DNA of 64,000 nt, from contig NZ_JAAZWC010000006.1 in NCBI RefSeq assembly GCF_013185195.1, positions 124,001 to 188,000 of the forward strand, read 5' to 3'. Position numbers and translations under genes: made by a program. This DNA is from Saccharibacillus qingshengii. Lineage in GTDB: Bacteria > Bacillota > Bacilli > Paenibacillales > Paenibacillaceae. Positions within the stretch are counted from its first letter, which is position 1. Each line of letters begins with the position of its first letter. Positions 45,953-53,599 of the stretch are shown piece after piece. The notes under the pieces are model-generated. The model had not been told where the DNA came from. It worked only from the letters and a program-made list of their open reading frames with translations, and made no database searches.

Positions 45953-46181
45953 AGCCTGGCGGAGCTGAACAAAAAGACTCAACCCCAAGCAAAGATTCCG
46001 TTGAAGCGGGTCAAGTCGGGCTTTTCGGATGTTCGCTTTCGAGCCATGGAGAGGTTTTATCTGGGCTTGCTGGATCGGCCTTACAGGACCTAAATAGCAG
46101 TACAGCTTATCGGAAACTGAAGCAAAAGCGGAACCTGTCCGCCTGATACCGGGCTGCATCGCTCTTACTACCGCCAGCCGA

Positions 46182-46673
46182 TTAGCGGTTTTGGTGATCG
46201 TGGCTTTCGCTTTTATCTTCGTGTTCCTTCCCGCCCGCCTCATGCCGATACCGGTTCAGATCGATCCGGCCGCCTAGGCCGAATTCGATGCCTTCGGCTT
46301 CCAGCCGAAGCTGCTGCTCGCTCCCGCCGCCGTCTTCGTCCAGCGCGATTTCGCCGCGGATATTGACGACTCTGTGCCAGGGGAGGGAATATTTGCGGCT
46401 AAGCGTATGCAGAATGCGCACAACCTGCCGCGCTCCGCGCGGACTGCCGGCAGCGGCGGCGGCCTGACCGTAGCTCATGACCTTTCCTTCGGGAATGGCG
46501 CGGATCACTTCGACTACGGCCCGGGTGAACGGAGCCAGGGCCGCGAGGTCATCCTCGGCGGAAACGCCGCTTTGTTCGTCGGCTTCCCCCGATGCTTCGG
46601 CCGCCGCCAGATCGCTCAGAAACGCCGCGTCGAATTCCGCGCGGAGCTTGTCTTTATCGTTCATCTCCGACAT
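46182..46673 (-). CDS. Alkyltransferase-like (MGMT-family) DNA-binding protein
   Basis: A protein of about 163 residues. The C-terminal half is the DNA-binding fold of O6-alkylguanine transferases (PEGKVMSYGQAAAAAGSPRGARQV), but the active-site PCHRV motif reads LPWHRVV: the acceptor Cys is replaced by Trp99. That is the mark of alkyltransferase-like proteins, which bind alkylated guanine without repairing it and flag it for nucleotide excision repair. The N-terminal ~45 residues are an acidic helical extension. The start is either 46673 or 46664; GGAAAGGA fits both. It follows ytxJ (31-base gap), probably in one transcript. Confidence 0.82.
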   Translation of the reverse strand: MSEMNDKDKLRAEFDAAFLSDLAAAEASGEADEQSGVSAEDDLAALAPFTRAVVEVIRAIPEGKVMSYGQAAAAAGSPRGARQVVRILHTLSRKYSLPWHRVVNIRGEIALDEDGGGSEQQLRLEAEGIEFGLGGRIDLNRYRHEAGGKEHEDKSESHDHQNR

Positions 46674-46704
46674 TCCTTTCCTTGTTCCTCTACGCTTTCG
46701 CCTC

Positions 46705-47064
46705 TCAACCTTTGGCAATCTGCGCATTCACCTGCTGTTCGATCCGCTCATACGTGATGTCCCAGTGCGAAGCATGCCATAACACTTTTCCGCTCTGGAT
46801 CAGCAGGAACTGCGGCGATTCGTGCTTGATCCCGAGCTTTTCTTCGATGTCGTTCGAGACGGGGCGCGATTCGATCACTTTGACCAGCGCGCAGACAATC
46901 GGACGCTTGGGTTTGCGGGTATAGACTTTGAACTCTTTGAACGCCGCACCGCTGATCGGACAGGCTGTACTGTGCTTGAGCAGGGCAATGGCCTGTTCGT
47001 GCGACTGTGCAAGCAGCGCTTCCCATTGTTCGATCGCATCGATCTCCAGGTAATTCGGTTTCAT
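46705..47064 (-). CDS. ytxJ: YtxJ-type monothiol bacilliredoxin
   Basis: A 119-residue thioredoxin-fold protein. The redox motif is STACPISGAAF with one cysteine at residue 35, as expected for YtxJ (TCPIS-type). It is thought to remove bacillithiol from proteins in the cytoplasm, so the host probably makes bacillithiol. I chose the ATG at 47064, with GAGGAG upstream; a longer reading to 47292 would run into the divergent SLH gene start and lacks a site. Upstream gene of a two-gene unit with the alkyltransferase-like gene. Confidence 0.85.
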   Translation of the reverse strand: MKPNYLEIDAIEQWEALLAQSHEQAIALLKHSTACPISGAAFKEFKVYTRKPKRPIVCALVKVIESRPVSNDIEEKLGIKHESPQFLLIQSGKVLWHASHWDITYERIEQQVNAQIAKG

Positions 47065-47290
47065 GGCGGTAGTGCTCCTCTGCTGCGTGGTTTTGCCGTT
47101 TGCGCGGATGATCGGTCGAGGCAAACGGCCTGCTTCTTCATTATACCCATTTTGCCGTCTGAAGAAGGTCTTCGGGGAGAGCGGAGTGATTTTATAGGAA
47201 AAGTATAGAAAATTCGCCGACGAACTCTGCCCGGAATGATATGATAGCGAAAGAAAACGTTCAAGAAACGAATCGCCGGGGGGAATCATC

Positions 47291-48178
47291 ATGCGAAGCC
47301 ATACTCGAACCCGTATTCTGGCCTTTTTTGTCGCGGCCGGGATGCTGCTGGGTGCAGTGCCGGGCTATGCTTTTTCGGATATTACCGATGACAAACAGGC
47401 TTCTATCATTCAATCGCTGCAAGACAAGGGCTTGATCCAGGGGGTAACCGCCGACAAGTTCGCTCCGAATGCCAAGCTGACGAACGCGCAGGCCGTGCAG
47501 CTGATCGTGGATGCGATCGGACTGGACGCCGCCAAAAAGAAAACGGACGCGCCTTCGTGGTTCGTATCCGTGCCGCAAAATGCCTGGTACGCCCCGGCGT
47601 TAAAAACGGCGCTGGAGCGCGGAGTTACGGTCGACGGGACCTGGAATGCGAACGCCAATCCGACGCGCCAGCAGTTCGCCAAACTGCTGTATCTCGGCCT
47701 GCTGCAAAAAGGCAATTACGCCAAAGTCAGCAAATACACATCGATCACGGATGCCAAACAAATTGCGTCCAAGAACCGCGTCGCCGTCGAATACCTGCTG
47801 ATGACCAAGGTCGCTTCGCTCGACAGCAAGAAGAATTTCCGGCCTACGGCTGCCATCACCCGGATGGAAGCGGCGGAGATGATCTATTACGCCGAGCGTA
47901 TGGTCAACAAAAGCTACGCTTCTTCCGGTACGGCTACGGTGACCTACAAAGTGGAGAATGTCGATGCCGACTTTAACAAAGTCACGCTGACGCGCACCAA
48001 TCTGCCGGGAACCGGCTATGGACTCAAGGTTCGCCGGATCGACTTCGTCTCGGATACGGAAGCCGTCATTGTGTACGAAGCAACCTCGCCCAATGCAGGC
48101 AGCGCCAATATTGTCTATTCGGCGTCGGCGGTCGTCTATGTGCCGGTTGTGTACGACATAACGGTTCAAGCGCAGTAG
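47291..48178 (+). CDS. Exported SLH-domain protein
   Basis: A 295-residue protein with a signal peptide (cleavage after GYA, ~27). Residues ~28-215 contain three SLH-like modules (FSDITDDKQASIIQSLQDKG, PQNAWYAPALKTALERGV, FRPTAAITRMEAAEMIYYAE), so it should bind secondary cell-wall polymer. The last ~80 residues are a beta-rich domain (TATVTYKVENVDADFNKV) that I do not recognise; it could be a protease-inhibitor-like or adhesion module. The terminator at 48261-48295 follows it. Confidence 0.8.
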   Translation: MRSHTRTRILAFFVAAGMLLGAVPGYAFSDITDDKQASIIQSLQDKGLIQGVTADKFAPNAKLTNAQAVQLIVDAIGLDAAKKKTDAPSWFVSVPQNAWYAPALKTALERGVTVDGTWNANANPTRQQFAKLLYLGLLQKGNYAKVSKYTSITDAKQIASKNRVAVEYLLMTKVASLDSKKNFRPTAAITRMEAAEMIYYAERMVNKSYASSGTATVTYKVENVDADFNKVTLTRTNLPGTGYGLKVRRIDFVSDTEAVIVYEATSPNAGSANIVYSASAVVYVPVVYDITVQAQ

Positions 48179-48260
48179 AGCAGCGGCGCGGAAGATATCC
48201 CAAGCTTATCCGCCACCGTGCTGATGAAAATGTAAGCAAATAAACAATTTAGTTGAAAAT

Positions 48261-48295
48261 AAGTCCGCGGATCAGTATCCGGCGGGCTTTTTTTG
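48261..48295 (+). terminator. Terminator of the SLH gene
   Basis: A bulged 12-bp stem (48261-48272 with 48277-48289) is followed by a run of Ts. Confidence 0.8.
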
Positions 48296-48355
48296 CGATC
48301 ATAAAAGCCGTGGTTGTGCGGTTTGAGGGATGATATCTAAAATTGAAAATATTTC

Positions 48356-48385
48356 TTGACCCCTGTCTGTTTTGTCATATATAAT
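48356..48385 (+). promoter_or_regulatory. SigA-type promoter of the ABC-2 permease/TetR unit
   Basis: TTGACC (48356-48361) and TATAAT (48380-48385) are separated by 18 bases. A perfect operator-like palindrome follows 11 bases later. Confidence 0.8.
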
Positions 48386-48396
48386 GCAAAAGCAAA

Positions 48397-48418
48397 GTTT
48401 AAAACAAATGTTTTAAAC
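48397..48418. promoter_or_regulatory. Perfect 22-bp palindrome, probable TetR operator
   Basis: Half-site GTTTAAAACA with its exact reverse complement, separated by AA, lies just after the -10 box. A TetR-type regulator is encoded two genes down (49803), so it is the likely binder and the unit is likely self-regulated. Confidence 0.7.
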
Positions 48419-48467
48419 GATAGTTTAATCGGGATCCGCAGAGCGGAACCGGGAATAGGAGAACCGG

Positions 48468-49625
48468 ATGGGACAGGTATTCAAAGCCTTCTTAAAGCTG
48501 CCAACAACCAAGGTCGGGATTATTACCGCCGTGCTGTTTCAGCTGATTTTCACCGTAATATGGATGACGGGGTACCAGGGAATGACGGATCGGATCGATC
48601 GTCTGAACGTTGCGATCGTAAACGGAGACGAACAGATGGGCGCGGCAATCGTGCAGAATCTCAAAGAAAACCTGCCGGTCGGCGTCAAGACGGATATGAC
48701 GCTTGCCGAAGCGCAGGACATGCTGCAAAATCGCGAGGTGCAGATGATCGTCGAGATTCCGGCGGATTTCGCATCCGCGGCGCAGTCGCAGGAACCGGCG
48801 GTACTGAACTATTTTATCAACGAGTCCAACCCGGTCATGATCAAGAACATGATGACTTCGGTCGCGGACACGATCACGGGGGGCGTCAACAAGCAGGCGA
48901 TCGCGGGAGGCCTGACGGGTATCCTGTCGACTCAGGGCAAACTGCCGGCGGAAGCGGCGCAGACTGCGGCGGGCGTCCTGTCCGAACGCGTCGTGTCCAA
49001 CGTCGAGTCGGTCAATGTCGTTGAAGGAATGAATAACCAGATGGTGCCGATGATGATGGTGCTGGCTTCGTACGTCGGGGCGATGATCATGGGACAGAAC
49101 TTCCAGGTCTCGTCGATGGCGCTTGGCGCCCGCTTCGGCCGCTGGCAGCGGATGGCGGTCCGCCTGATCGTAACGGCCGCCGCATCGGTAATCGTCTCGC
49201 TCGTCGGTACGTCGCTCGTCGCGGCGTTCGGCGGACAGATGGCACACGGCTTCCTCGCACTCTGGGGCTTCCAGGCCCTGTTCCTGCTGACCTTCATGTT
49301 CGTCGCCCAGATGTTCCTGTTCCTGTTCGGAATGGCGGGCATGCTGTTCAACATTCTGGTGCTGTCGGTGCAGCTCGTCTCGTCCGGTGCAATGATGCCG
49401 CGCGAGCTTCTGCCGGACTTCTATCAGAGCATCGGCAGTATCTTCCCGGCTACCTATGCGGTCGACGGACTGATGAATACGCTGTTCGGCGGACCAAGCG
49501 CCGGCGGAGACGCCGCTGCGCTGCTGCTGATCCTGGCCGCCGCTCTGGTGCTGATTATCGGTTCGACGGCGCTTCGCCGCGACAAGGCTCCGGTACCTCC
49601 GGTTGTAGCGGCAGCCGAAGCATAA
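48468..49625 (+). CDS. YhgE/Pip-like ABC-2-type permease (DUF3533-like)
   Basis: A 385-residue membrane protein. One helix at ~17-35, a soluble extracytoplasmic domain (~40-180; RLNVAIVNGDEQMGAAIVQNL), then five to six helices (~200-370) ending in a short polar tail. This is the architecture of the YhgE/Pip and DUF3533 ABC-2 group, often linked to drug efflux or secretion and regulated by TetR proteins. No ATPase is encoded nearby. AGGAGAA precedes the ATG. The substrate is unknown; hydrophobic drugs are a reasonable guess from the regulator. Confidence 0.78.
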   Translation: MGQVFKAFLKLPTTKVGIITAVLFQLIFTVIWMTGYQGMTDRIDRLNVAIVNGDEQMGAAIVQNLKENLPVGVKTDMTLAEAQDMLQNREVQMIVEIPADFASAAQSQEPAVLNYFINESNPVMIKNMMTSVADTITGGVNKQAIAGGLTGILSTQGKLPAEAAQTAAGVLSERVVSNVESVNVVEGMNNQMVPMMMVLASYVGAMIMGQNFQVSSMALGARFGRWQRMAVRLIVTAAASVIVSLVGTSLVAAFGGQMAHGFLALWGFQALFLLTFMFVAQMFLFLFGMAGMLFNILVLSVQLVSSGAMMPRELLPDFYQSIGSIFPATYAVDGLMNTLFGGPSAGGDAAALLLILAAALVLIIGSTALRRDKAPVPPVVAAAEA

Positions 49626-49673
49626 TGGTATGATTGAGATCTGAGCGTACGGAACACAAGAACGAAGCATGCC

Positions 49674-49703
49674 AGGCCGCCGCGGATGCGGCGGCCTTTT
49701 TTT
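49674..49703 (+). terminator. Terminator after the ABC-2 permease gene
   Basis: A perfect 10-bp GC stem (49674-49683 with 49688-49697), GGAT loop and seven Ts. The TetR gene 100 bases further would depend on read-through or its own promoter. Confidence 0.9.
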
Positions 49704-49802
49704 GAAGCGTCAATCGACCGGGATCGAAGCGTCGGAGCGCTGGACTTCGGTATATTCCGCGCGCCGTTACGCAGACGATTTCTAACGGGAGAAAGGGCGG
49801 GC

Positions 49803-50504
49803 ATGGGCATGGAAGAAGAACATGTAAAAGCAAGAATCGTACGGGCGGCCAAAAAGCTGACGGCACAAAAAGGCTTCGAAGCGACGACCGTGCGGGAGAT
49901 CTGCGCGGAAGCCTGCGCCAATCTGTCGCTCGTCTCCTACTATTACGGAGGCAAGGAGCATGTGTACGAAGCGGTGCTGGATGCGTTTATTCCGATCGGC
50001 GAAGCAAGCCGGATTCTGGAAGAGATGCAGCTGGATCCGGTTGAAGGCGTCTGCACGATGGTGCGGGAGATTGTGCTGTTTCGCAGCGCCGACCCGGAAA
50101 TTTCGCGCATTATTCATCAGGAGATGGTCCGGCAGACGCCCCGTACGGCGCTTGTCCAGCAGCGGGTAACGCCGGCCTGGAAGCTGATTCGCGGCTTTCT
50201 GGAAAAAGGACGGGAGCAGGGCGATTTTCATTTCCGTTCGCTCGACATGACGATGGTGCAGCTGCTCGGGAGCGTGCTGTTCGGGGATAACCGGAGCGGA
50301 CTGACCCCGATCATGGCGGAAGAGTTTCCGGATACGGAGACTCAAATCGAAGATGTGCTGACCTTTATCCTGCGCGGGATCGGGTACACGGGAGATGTGC
50401 GCTTTGCGGGCGAACCGATCCTGCAGCGTCTGAAGATCGGCGAAGCTTCGTGCTGCGAGTCGGCGGAGCGAAGCGGGCAAGAAAATCCGGAAGCGGAGGA
50501 ATGA
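49803..50504 (+). CDS. TetR-family regulator
   Basis: A 233-residue regulator. The N-terminal HTH reads FEATTVREICAEACANLSLVSYYYGGKEHVYEAV, with a long C-terminal ligand domain of the CecR/YbiH-like type (DPEISRIIHQEMVRQTP). It probably binds the palindrome at 48397-48418 and controls the upstream permease. The ATG at 49803 (MGMEEEH) follows AAAGGGCGGG; a second ATG two codons on is equally possible. The next gene begins 10 bases after its stop. Confidence 0.85.
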   Translation: MGMEEEHVKARIVRAAKKLTAQKGFEATTVREICAEACANLSLVSYYYGGKEHVYEAVLDAFIPIGEASRILEEMQLDPVEGVCTMVREIVLFRSADPEISRIIHQEMVRQTPRTALVQQRVTPAWKLIRGFLEKGREQGDFHFRSLDMTMVQLLGSVLFGDNRSGLTPIMAEEFPDTETQIEDVLTFILRGIGYTGDVRFAGEPILQRLKIGEASCCESAERSGQENPEAEE

Positions 50505-50513
50505 GCGGACGGT

Positions 50514-51110
50514 ATGAACACCTGGGACCAACTATCCGCCGCGCTGCCGGGCGGTCCGCTTCCGTGGATCGCGCTGGGCGCGCTGCTTCTTCTGTTTCTG
50601 CTCGCGTTTCGGCTGGCCGCTCTGCGCCGGCGCCGGATTCTTCGCCAGCTCGATCCGCGCCGGATCACGCTCAAGGATATCGACGGCATGCTGGACGGAT
50701 CGGACTTCGAGCGCTATCTGCATCGGCTGTTCGGCGAACTCGGCTACCGCGAAGTACACAAGACGACCGCAAGCGGAGATTTCGGCGCGGATCTGGTGTT
50801 TGAAGATCGTTACGGGGCGAGAACCGTGCTTCAGGCCAAACGTTACGCGATGAGCAATCCGGTAGGTTTGTCGGCGGTGCAGGAGGTCTACGGCTCGATG
50901 CGCGTATACGGGGCGCAGCGCGCGGTCGTGCTGACGTCCGGCCGATATACGGCCGCCTGCCGCAAACTCGCCGCCTACAACGGCGTGGTGCTGCTCGACC
51001 GCGAAGATCTGGAAGAGATCATCGCGGCGTTCAAATCCAGGAAGCCGGAAGACGCGATGGAGACGATCGAACGCGAGCCGGAAGATGCCCCGGACGAGCT
51101 GCGGATCTAA
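50514..51110 (+). CDS. Membrane-anchored Mrr-like restriction endonuclease domain protein
   Basis: A 198-residue protein. One N-terminal membrane helix (~17-35) is followed by an Arg-rich juxtamembrane stretch and an Mrr_cat nuclease-fold domain (~60-175). The PD-(D/E)xK core is visible as SGDFGADLVFE (Asp93) and VLQAKRY (Gln107, Lys109), the QxK variant usual in Mrr-type enzymes. Small membrane-anchored Mrr proteins are common in Firmicutes; whether they cut modified DNA is unproven. GCGGAGGA lies within the end of the TetR gene, so the two are probably co-expressed. Confidence 0.78.
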   Translation: MNTWDQLSAALPGGPLPWIALGALLLLFLLAFRLAALRRRRILRQLDPRRITLKDIDGMLDGSDFERYLHRLFGELGYREVHKTTASGDFGADLVFEDRYGARTVLQAKRYAMSNPVGLSAVQEVYGSMRVYGAQRAVVLTSGRYTAACRKLAAYNGVVLLDREDLEEIIAAFKSRKPEDAMETIEREPEDAPDELRI

Positions 51111-51136
51111 GCCGGCTTGCGCCTGCATTTCTCTAG

Positions 51137-51212
51137 CGAATAGGATTTTCCGGACAGCCTGAGGACCTCCCTTTACCGGGAGGTCCTCAGGCTGTCGAGA
51201 AAGTCCTATTCG
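51137..51212. repeat. Near-perfect palindrome with 35-base arms
   Basis: The arms 51137-51171 and 51178-51212 pair at 32 of 35 positions around a TTTACC loop. The inner 28 bases (51160-51187) recur exactly at 51431-51458. No U-tail follows. It lies in the 51111-51652 gap after the Mrr-like gene, and could be a cruciform, a strong RNA hairpin or a MITE remnant. Confidence 0.75.
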
Positions 51213-51262
51213 TTGTAGAAGCTCGTCGGCTGCGGGAGAAATTCGTTCCGGTCGCGTGTTGA

Positions 51263-51342
51263 AATCGGGAAAAAGGATTGGGTTTTAGCGGAATTTTCCC
51301 GATTAACGGTGCAAGTTCATATCCTGATTTTGGATGAACTTG
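51263..51342. repeat. Two further hairpins in the same gap
   Basis: The first has 11-bp perfect arms (51263-51273 with 51294-51304). The second has 9-bp perfect arms (51312-51320 with 51334-51342). Together with the flanking palindromes they suggest a structured transcript of about 330 bases. Confidence 0.5.
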
Positions 51343-51432
51343 TACCACAAAGGCGAACACTATCGTTCCTTCACTGAATTTCTCCCTCCGCCTCCTCGCT
51401 TCACTTGGCAGCAGACCTTTCTCGACACGTTG

Positions 51433-51463
51433 AGGACCTCCCTTTACCGGGAGGTCCTTTTTT
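51433..51463 (+). terminator. Terminator sharing its stem with the upstream palindrome
   Basis: A perfect 10-bp stem (51433-51442 with 51449-51458) is followed by six Ts. Its 28-base core (51431-51458) is identical to 51160-51187. Confidence 0.85.
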
Positions 51464-51652
51464 GTCCACAAAAAGATCGATTCAACGAGGAGCAGCGGAA
51501 TCTATCCGTTCACAATTTAGACACATTTTTTTGAGCCGCGATTAAAGTCCATTTAAGTTTCTTTTATGTTTTCCGGCCTATAGTGAGAAAAGTTTGGACG
51601 CCTGCTTGCAGGCCTAGGCTCTACATAAAGAACGAAGAAGGGATGAAGCGCA

Positions 51653-52885
51653 GTGCTCGAAGTGAAGCGGGTAAGCAAAAGGTATGACGGCGGACGGGGC
51701 GTGCGGGAGATCGATTTTTCGATGCGGCGCGGCGAGATCGTCGGTTTTCTCGGGCCGAACGGTGCGGGCAAAACGACCACGATGCGCATGATTACCGGTT
51801 ATCTGTATCCGACGGAAGGAACGATCACGGTCGATGGCCTGTCCGTCCACGAACAAGCGAGGAAAGCGAGGTCCAAGATCGGCTATCTGCCGGAAACGCC
51901 GCCGCTGTATCCGGATCTGACCGTCGAAGCGTATTTGAAGTTCGTCGCGAAGCTGCGCGGCGTTCCGGCGCGGGAGCAGAAGCTTCGGACGGCGGAAATG
52001 GTCGCAAGGCTCGGCCTCGGCGGGCGGGAACGGCAGTCGATCCGGCATCTGTCCAAAGGGTACAAACAGCGGTTGGGATTGGCCCAGGCGATTATTCACA
52101 AGCCCGATCTGCTCGTGCTCGACGAACCGACGTCGGGCCTTGATCCGAGCCAGATTATCGAGATTCGCAGCCTGATCCGGGAGCTGGGCGAGAACCATAC
52201 GGTGCTGCTCAGCACGCATATTTTGCAGGAAGTGGGCGCACTGTGCGACCGGGTGCTGATTATCAACCGCGGCGAACTGGTGATGGACGGAGCGCCGGAC
52301 GAGATCGGAGCCCGGATGGAGAACCGCTTCGCGGTAACGCTGGAAGTCTACGGACAGCGCGAGCGGATCGAATCCGTGCTGAGCGGATGGGCCGGATCGC
52401 GCGGAATCACGGCCGAGATCCGTTCCGTTCCTGAACCGAAAGGACAAACGTCGGAAACCGAATCGTTAGAGAGTAAACAGTCGACTCACCAACAGTTGGC
52501 TGTCGAACGAACGTCGGTCGAGAACGGCACCGACCCGGCGGCACCTTCGCATGAACTGCTCGCGGAAACGGAGACGGCCGCAGAAATAGAGCCGGTCGCC
52601 GCGCTGCCGCAGAGCGTTGATCTCTTCGCTTCGTCGTCCGAAGTGGTACGCGCCCTCCTGACCGCGGACGGGCAGGAAGATTTCCGGCTGGATCTGTTCC
52701 GGCTGCTGGCCGAGGCCGATCTGCCGATTCTGGAACTGCACAAAGAAAATCTGACCCTGGAAGACGTATTCCTGAAGCTGACAACCGAAGACCAAGCGGA
52801 CGGCCTTGTCGGCAAGGACGGCCTGGGTACGGACGGCAGCGTCCGGGTTGAAACGGATACGCAGAGCGGGGAGGAGCGCGCATGA
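51653..52885 (+). CDS. GldA-like ABC transporter ATP-binding protein with inserted linker
   Basis: A 410-residue ATPase. Walker A GPNGAGKT (~33-40), signature HLSKGYKQRLGLAQAI (~135), Walker B LLVLDEPTSGLD (~155) and switch His in STHILQEV. Family members are usually about 310 residues. Here an extra ~85-residue low-complexity, Glu/Thr/Ala-rich stretch (~265-345) splits the C-terminal domain before VVRALLTADG. It starts with GTG. It powers the ABC-2 permease encoded next (4-base overlap). The set GldA-GldF-GldG-DUF4340 is widespread outside gliding bacteria; the cargo is unknown. Confidence 0.85.
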   Translation: MLEVKRVSKRYDGGRGVREIDFSMRRGEIVGFLGPNGAGKTTTMRMITGYLYPTEGTITVDGLSVHEQARKARSKIGYLPETPPLYPDLTVEAYLKFVAKLRGVPAREQKLRTAEMVARLGLGGRERQSIRHLSKGYKQRLGLAQAIIHKPDLLVLDEPTSGLDPSQIIEIRSLIRELGENHTVLLSTHILQEVGALCDRVLIINRGELVMDGAPDEIGARMENRFAVTLEVYGQRERIESVLSGWAGSRGITAEIRSVPEPKGQTSETESLESKQSTHQQLAVERTSVENGTDPAAPSHELLAETETAAEIEPVAALPQSVDLFASSSEVVRALLTADGQEDFRLDLFRLLAEADLPILELHKENLTLEDVFLKLTTEDQADGLVGKDGLGTDGSVRVETDTQSGEERA

Positions 52886-53595
52886 ATCGTATTCTGGCCA
52901 TTTCGGGCAAAGAACTTCGGCTGTATTTTTTGACGCCTACTTCGTATTTCGCATTCGCCATTTATATTCTGATGTCCAGCTTCATGTTCTATGTGGATTT
53001 CGTGACTTTTCAGCCGAGCATCCTCGATTACCGGCTGATTCTGAGCGACATGCTGTTCATGCTGCTGATCGTGATTCCTATTCTGACCATGCGGCTGATC
53101 TCCGAGGAGTTTCGCCAGGGCACGGACGAGCTGCTGCTCACCTCCCCGGCCAGCGTGACGGAAGTCGTGTTGGGCAAATATCTGGCTTCGCTCGGGGTAC
53201 TGACGATGCTGCTGGTATGCAACCTGGTCTATCCGGCGATCATGTCGCTGTTCGGAAATCTGAATCTGATGACGCTGTGGCTGTCCGTACTTGGCGTATT
53301 TCTGATGGGGGCTTCGATGATGGCGATCGGACTCTTCGCTTCGTCGCTGTCGCAGCATCAGATGGTATCGGCCGTGGCGGGTTTCGTGCTGCTGCTGATG
53401 TTCTGGCTGGCCGGTTCGATGACGTCCCAGAGCGAGAAGCTGTCCGCCTGGATCGAGCCTTTTTCGCTGCCGGACCGTATTTCGAATCTGACCAAAGGCG
53501 TCGTGAACGGTCCGGACGTGATCTTTTACGTGTCGCTGGCGGTGCTGTTCGTCGTGCTCAGTATCCAGGTGATCGAACGGAAACGGTGGAGGTAG
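52882..53595 (+). CDS. GldF-like ABC-2 permease
   Basis: A 237-residue membrane protein with six helices (ILAISGKELRLYFLTPTSYFAF at the start, then MRLISEEFRQGTDELLLTSPAS, the typical ABC-2 coupling segment). It forms the membrane part of the transporter with the preceding ATPase and the following GldG-like protein. The ATG overlaps the ATPase stop by 4 bases. The stop is 4 bases before the next ATG. Confidence 0.88.
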   Translation: MNRILAISGKELRLYFLTPTSYFAFAIYILMSSFMFYVDFVTFQPSILDYRLILSDMLFMLLIVIPILTMRLISEEFRQGTDELLLTSPASVTEVVLGKYLASLGVLTMLLVCNLVYPAIMSLFGNLNLMTLWLSVLGVFLMGASMMAIGLFASSLSQHQMVSAVAGFVLLLMFWLAGSMTSQSEKLSAWIEPFSLPDRISNLTKGVVNGPDVIFYVSLAVLFVVLSIQVIERKRWR

Positions 53596-53599
53596 AACA

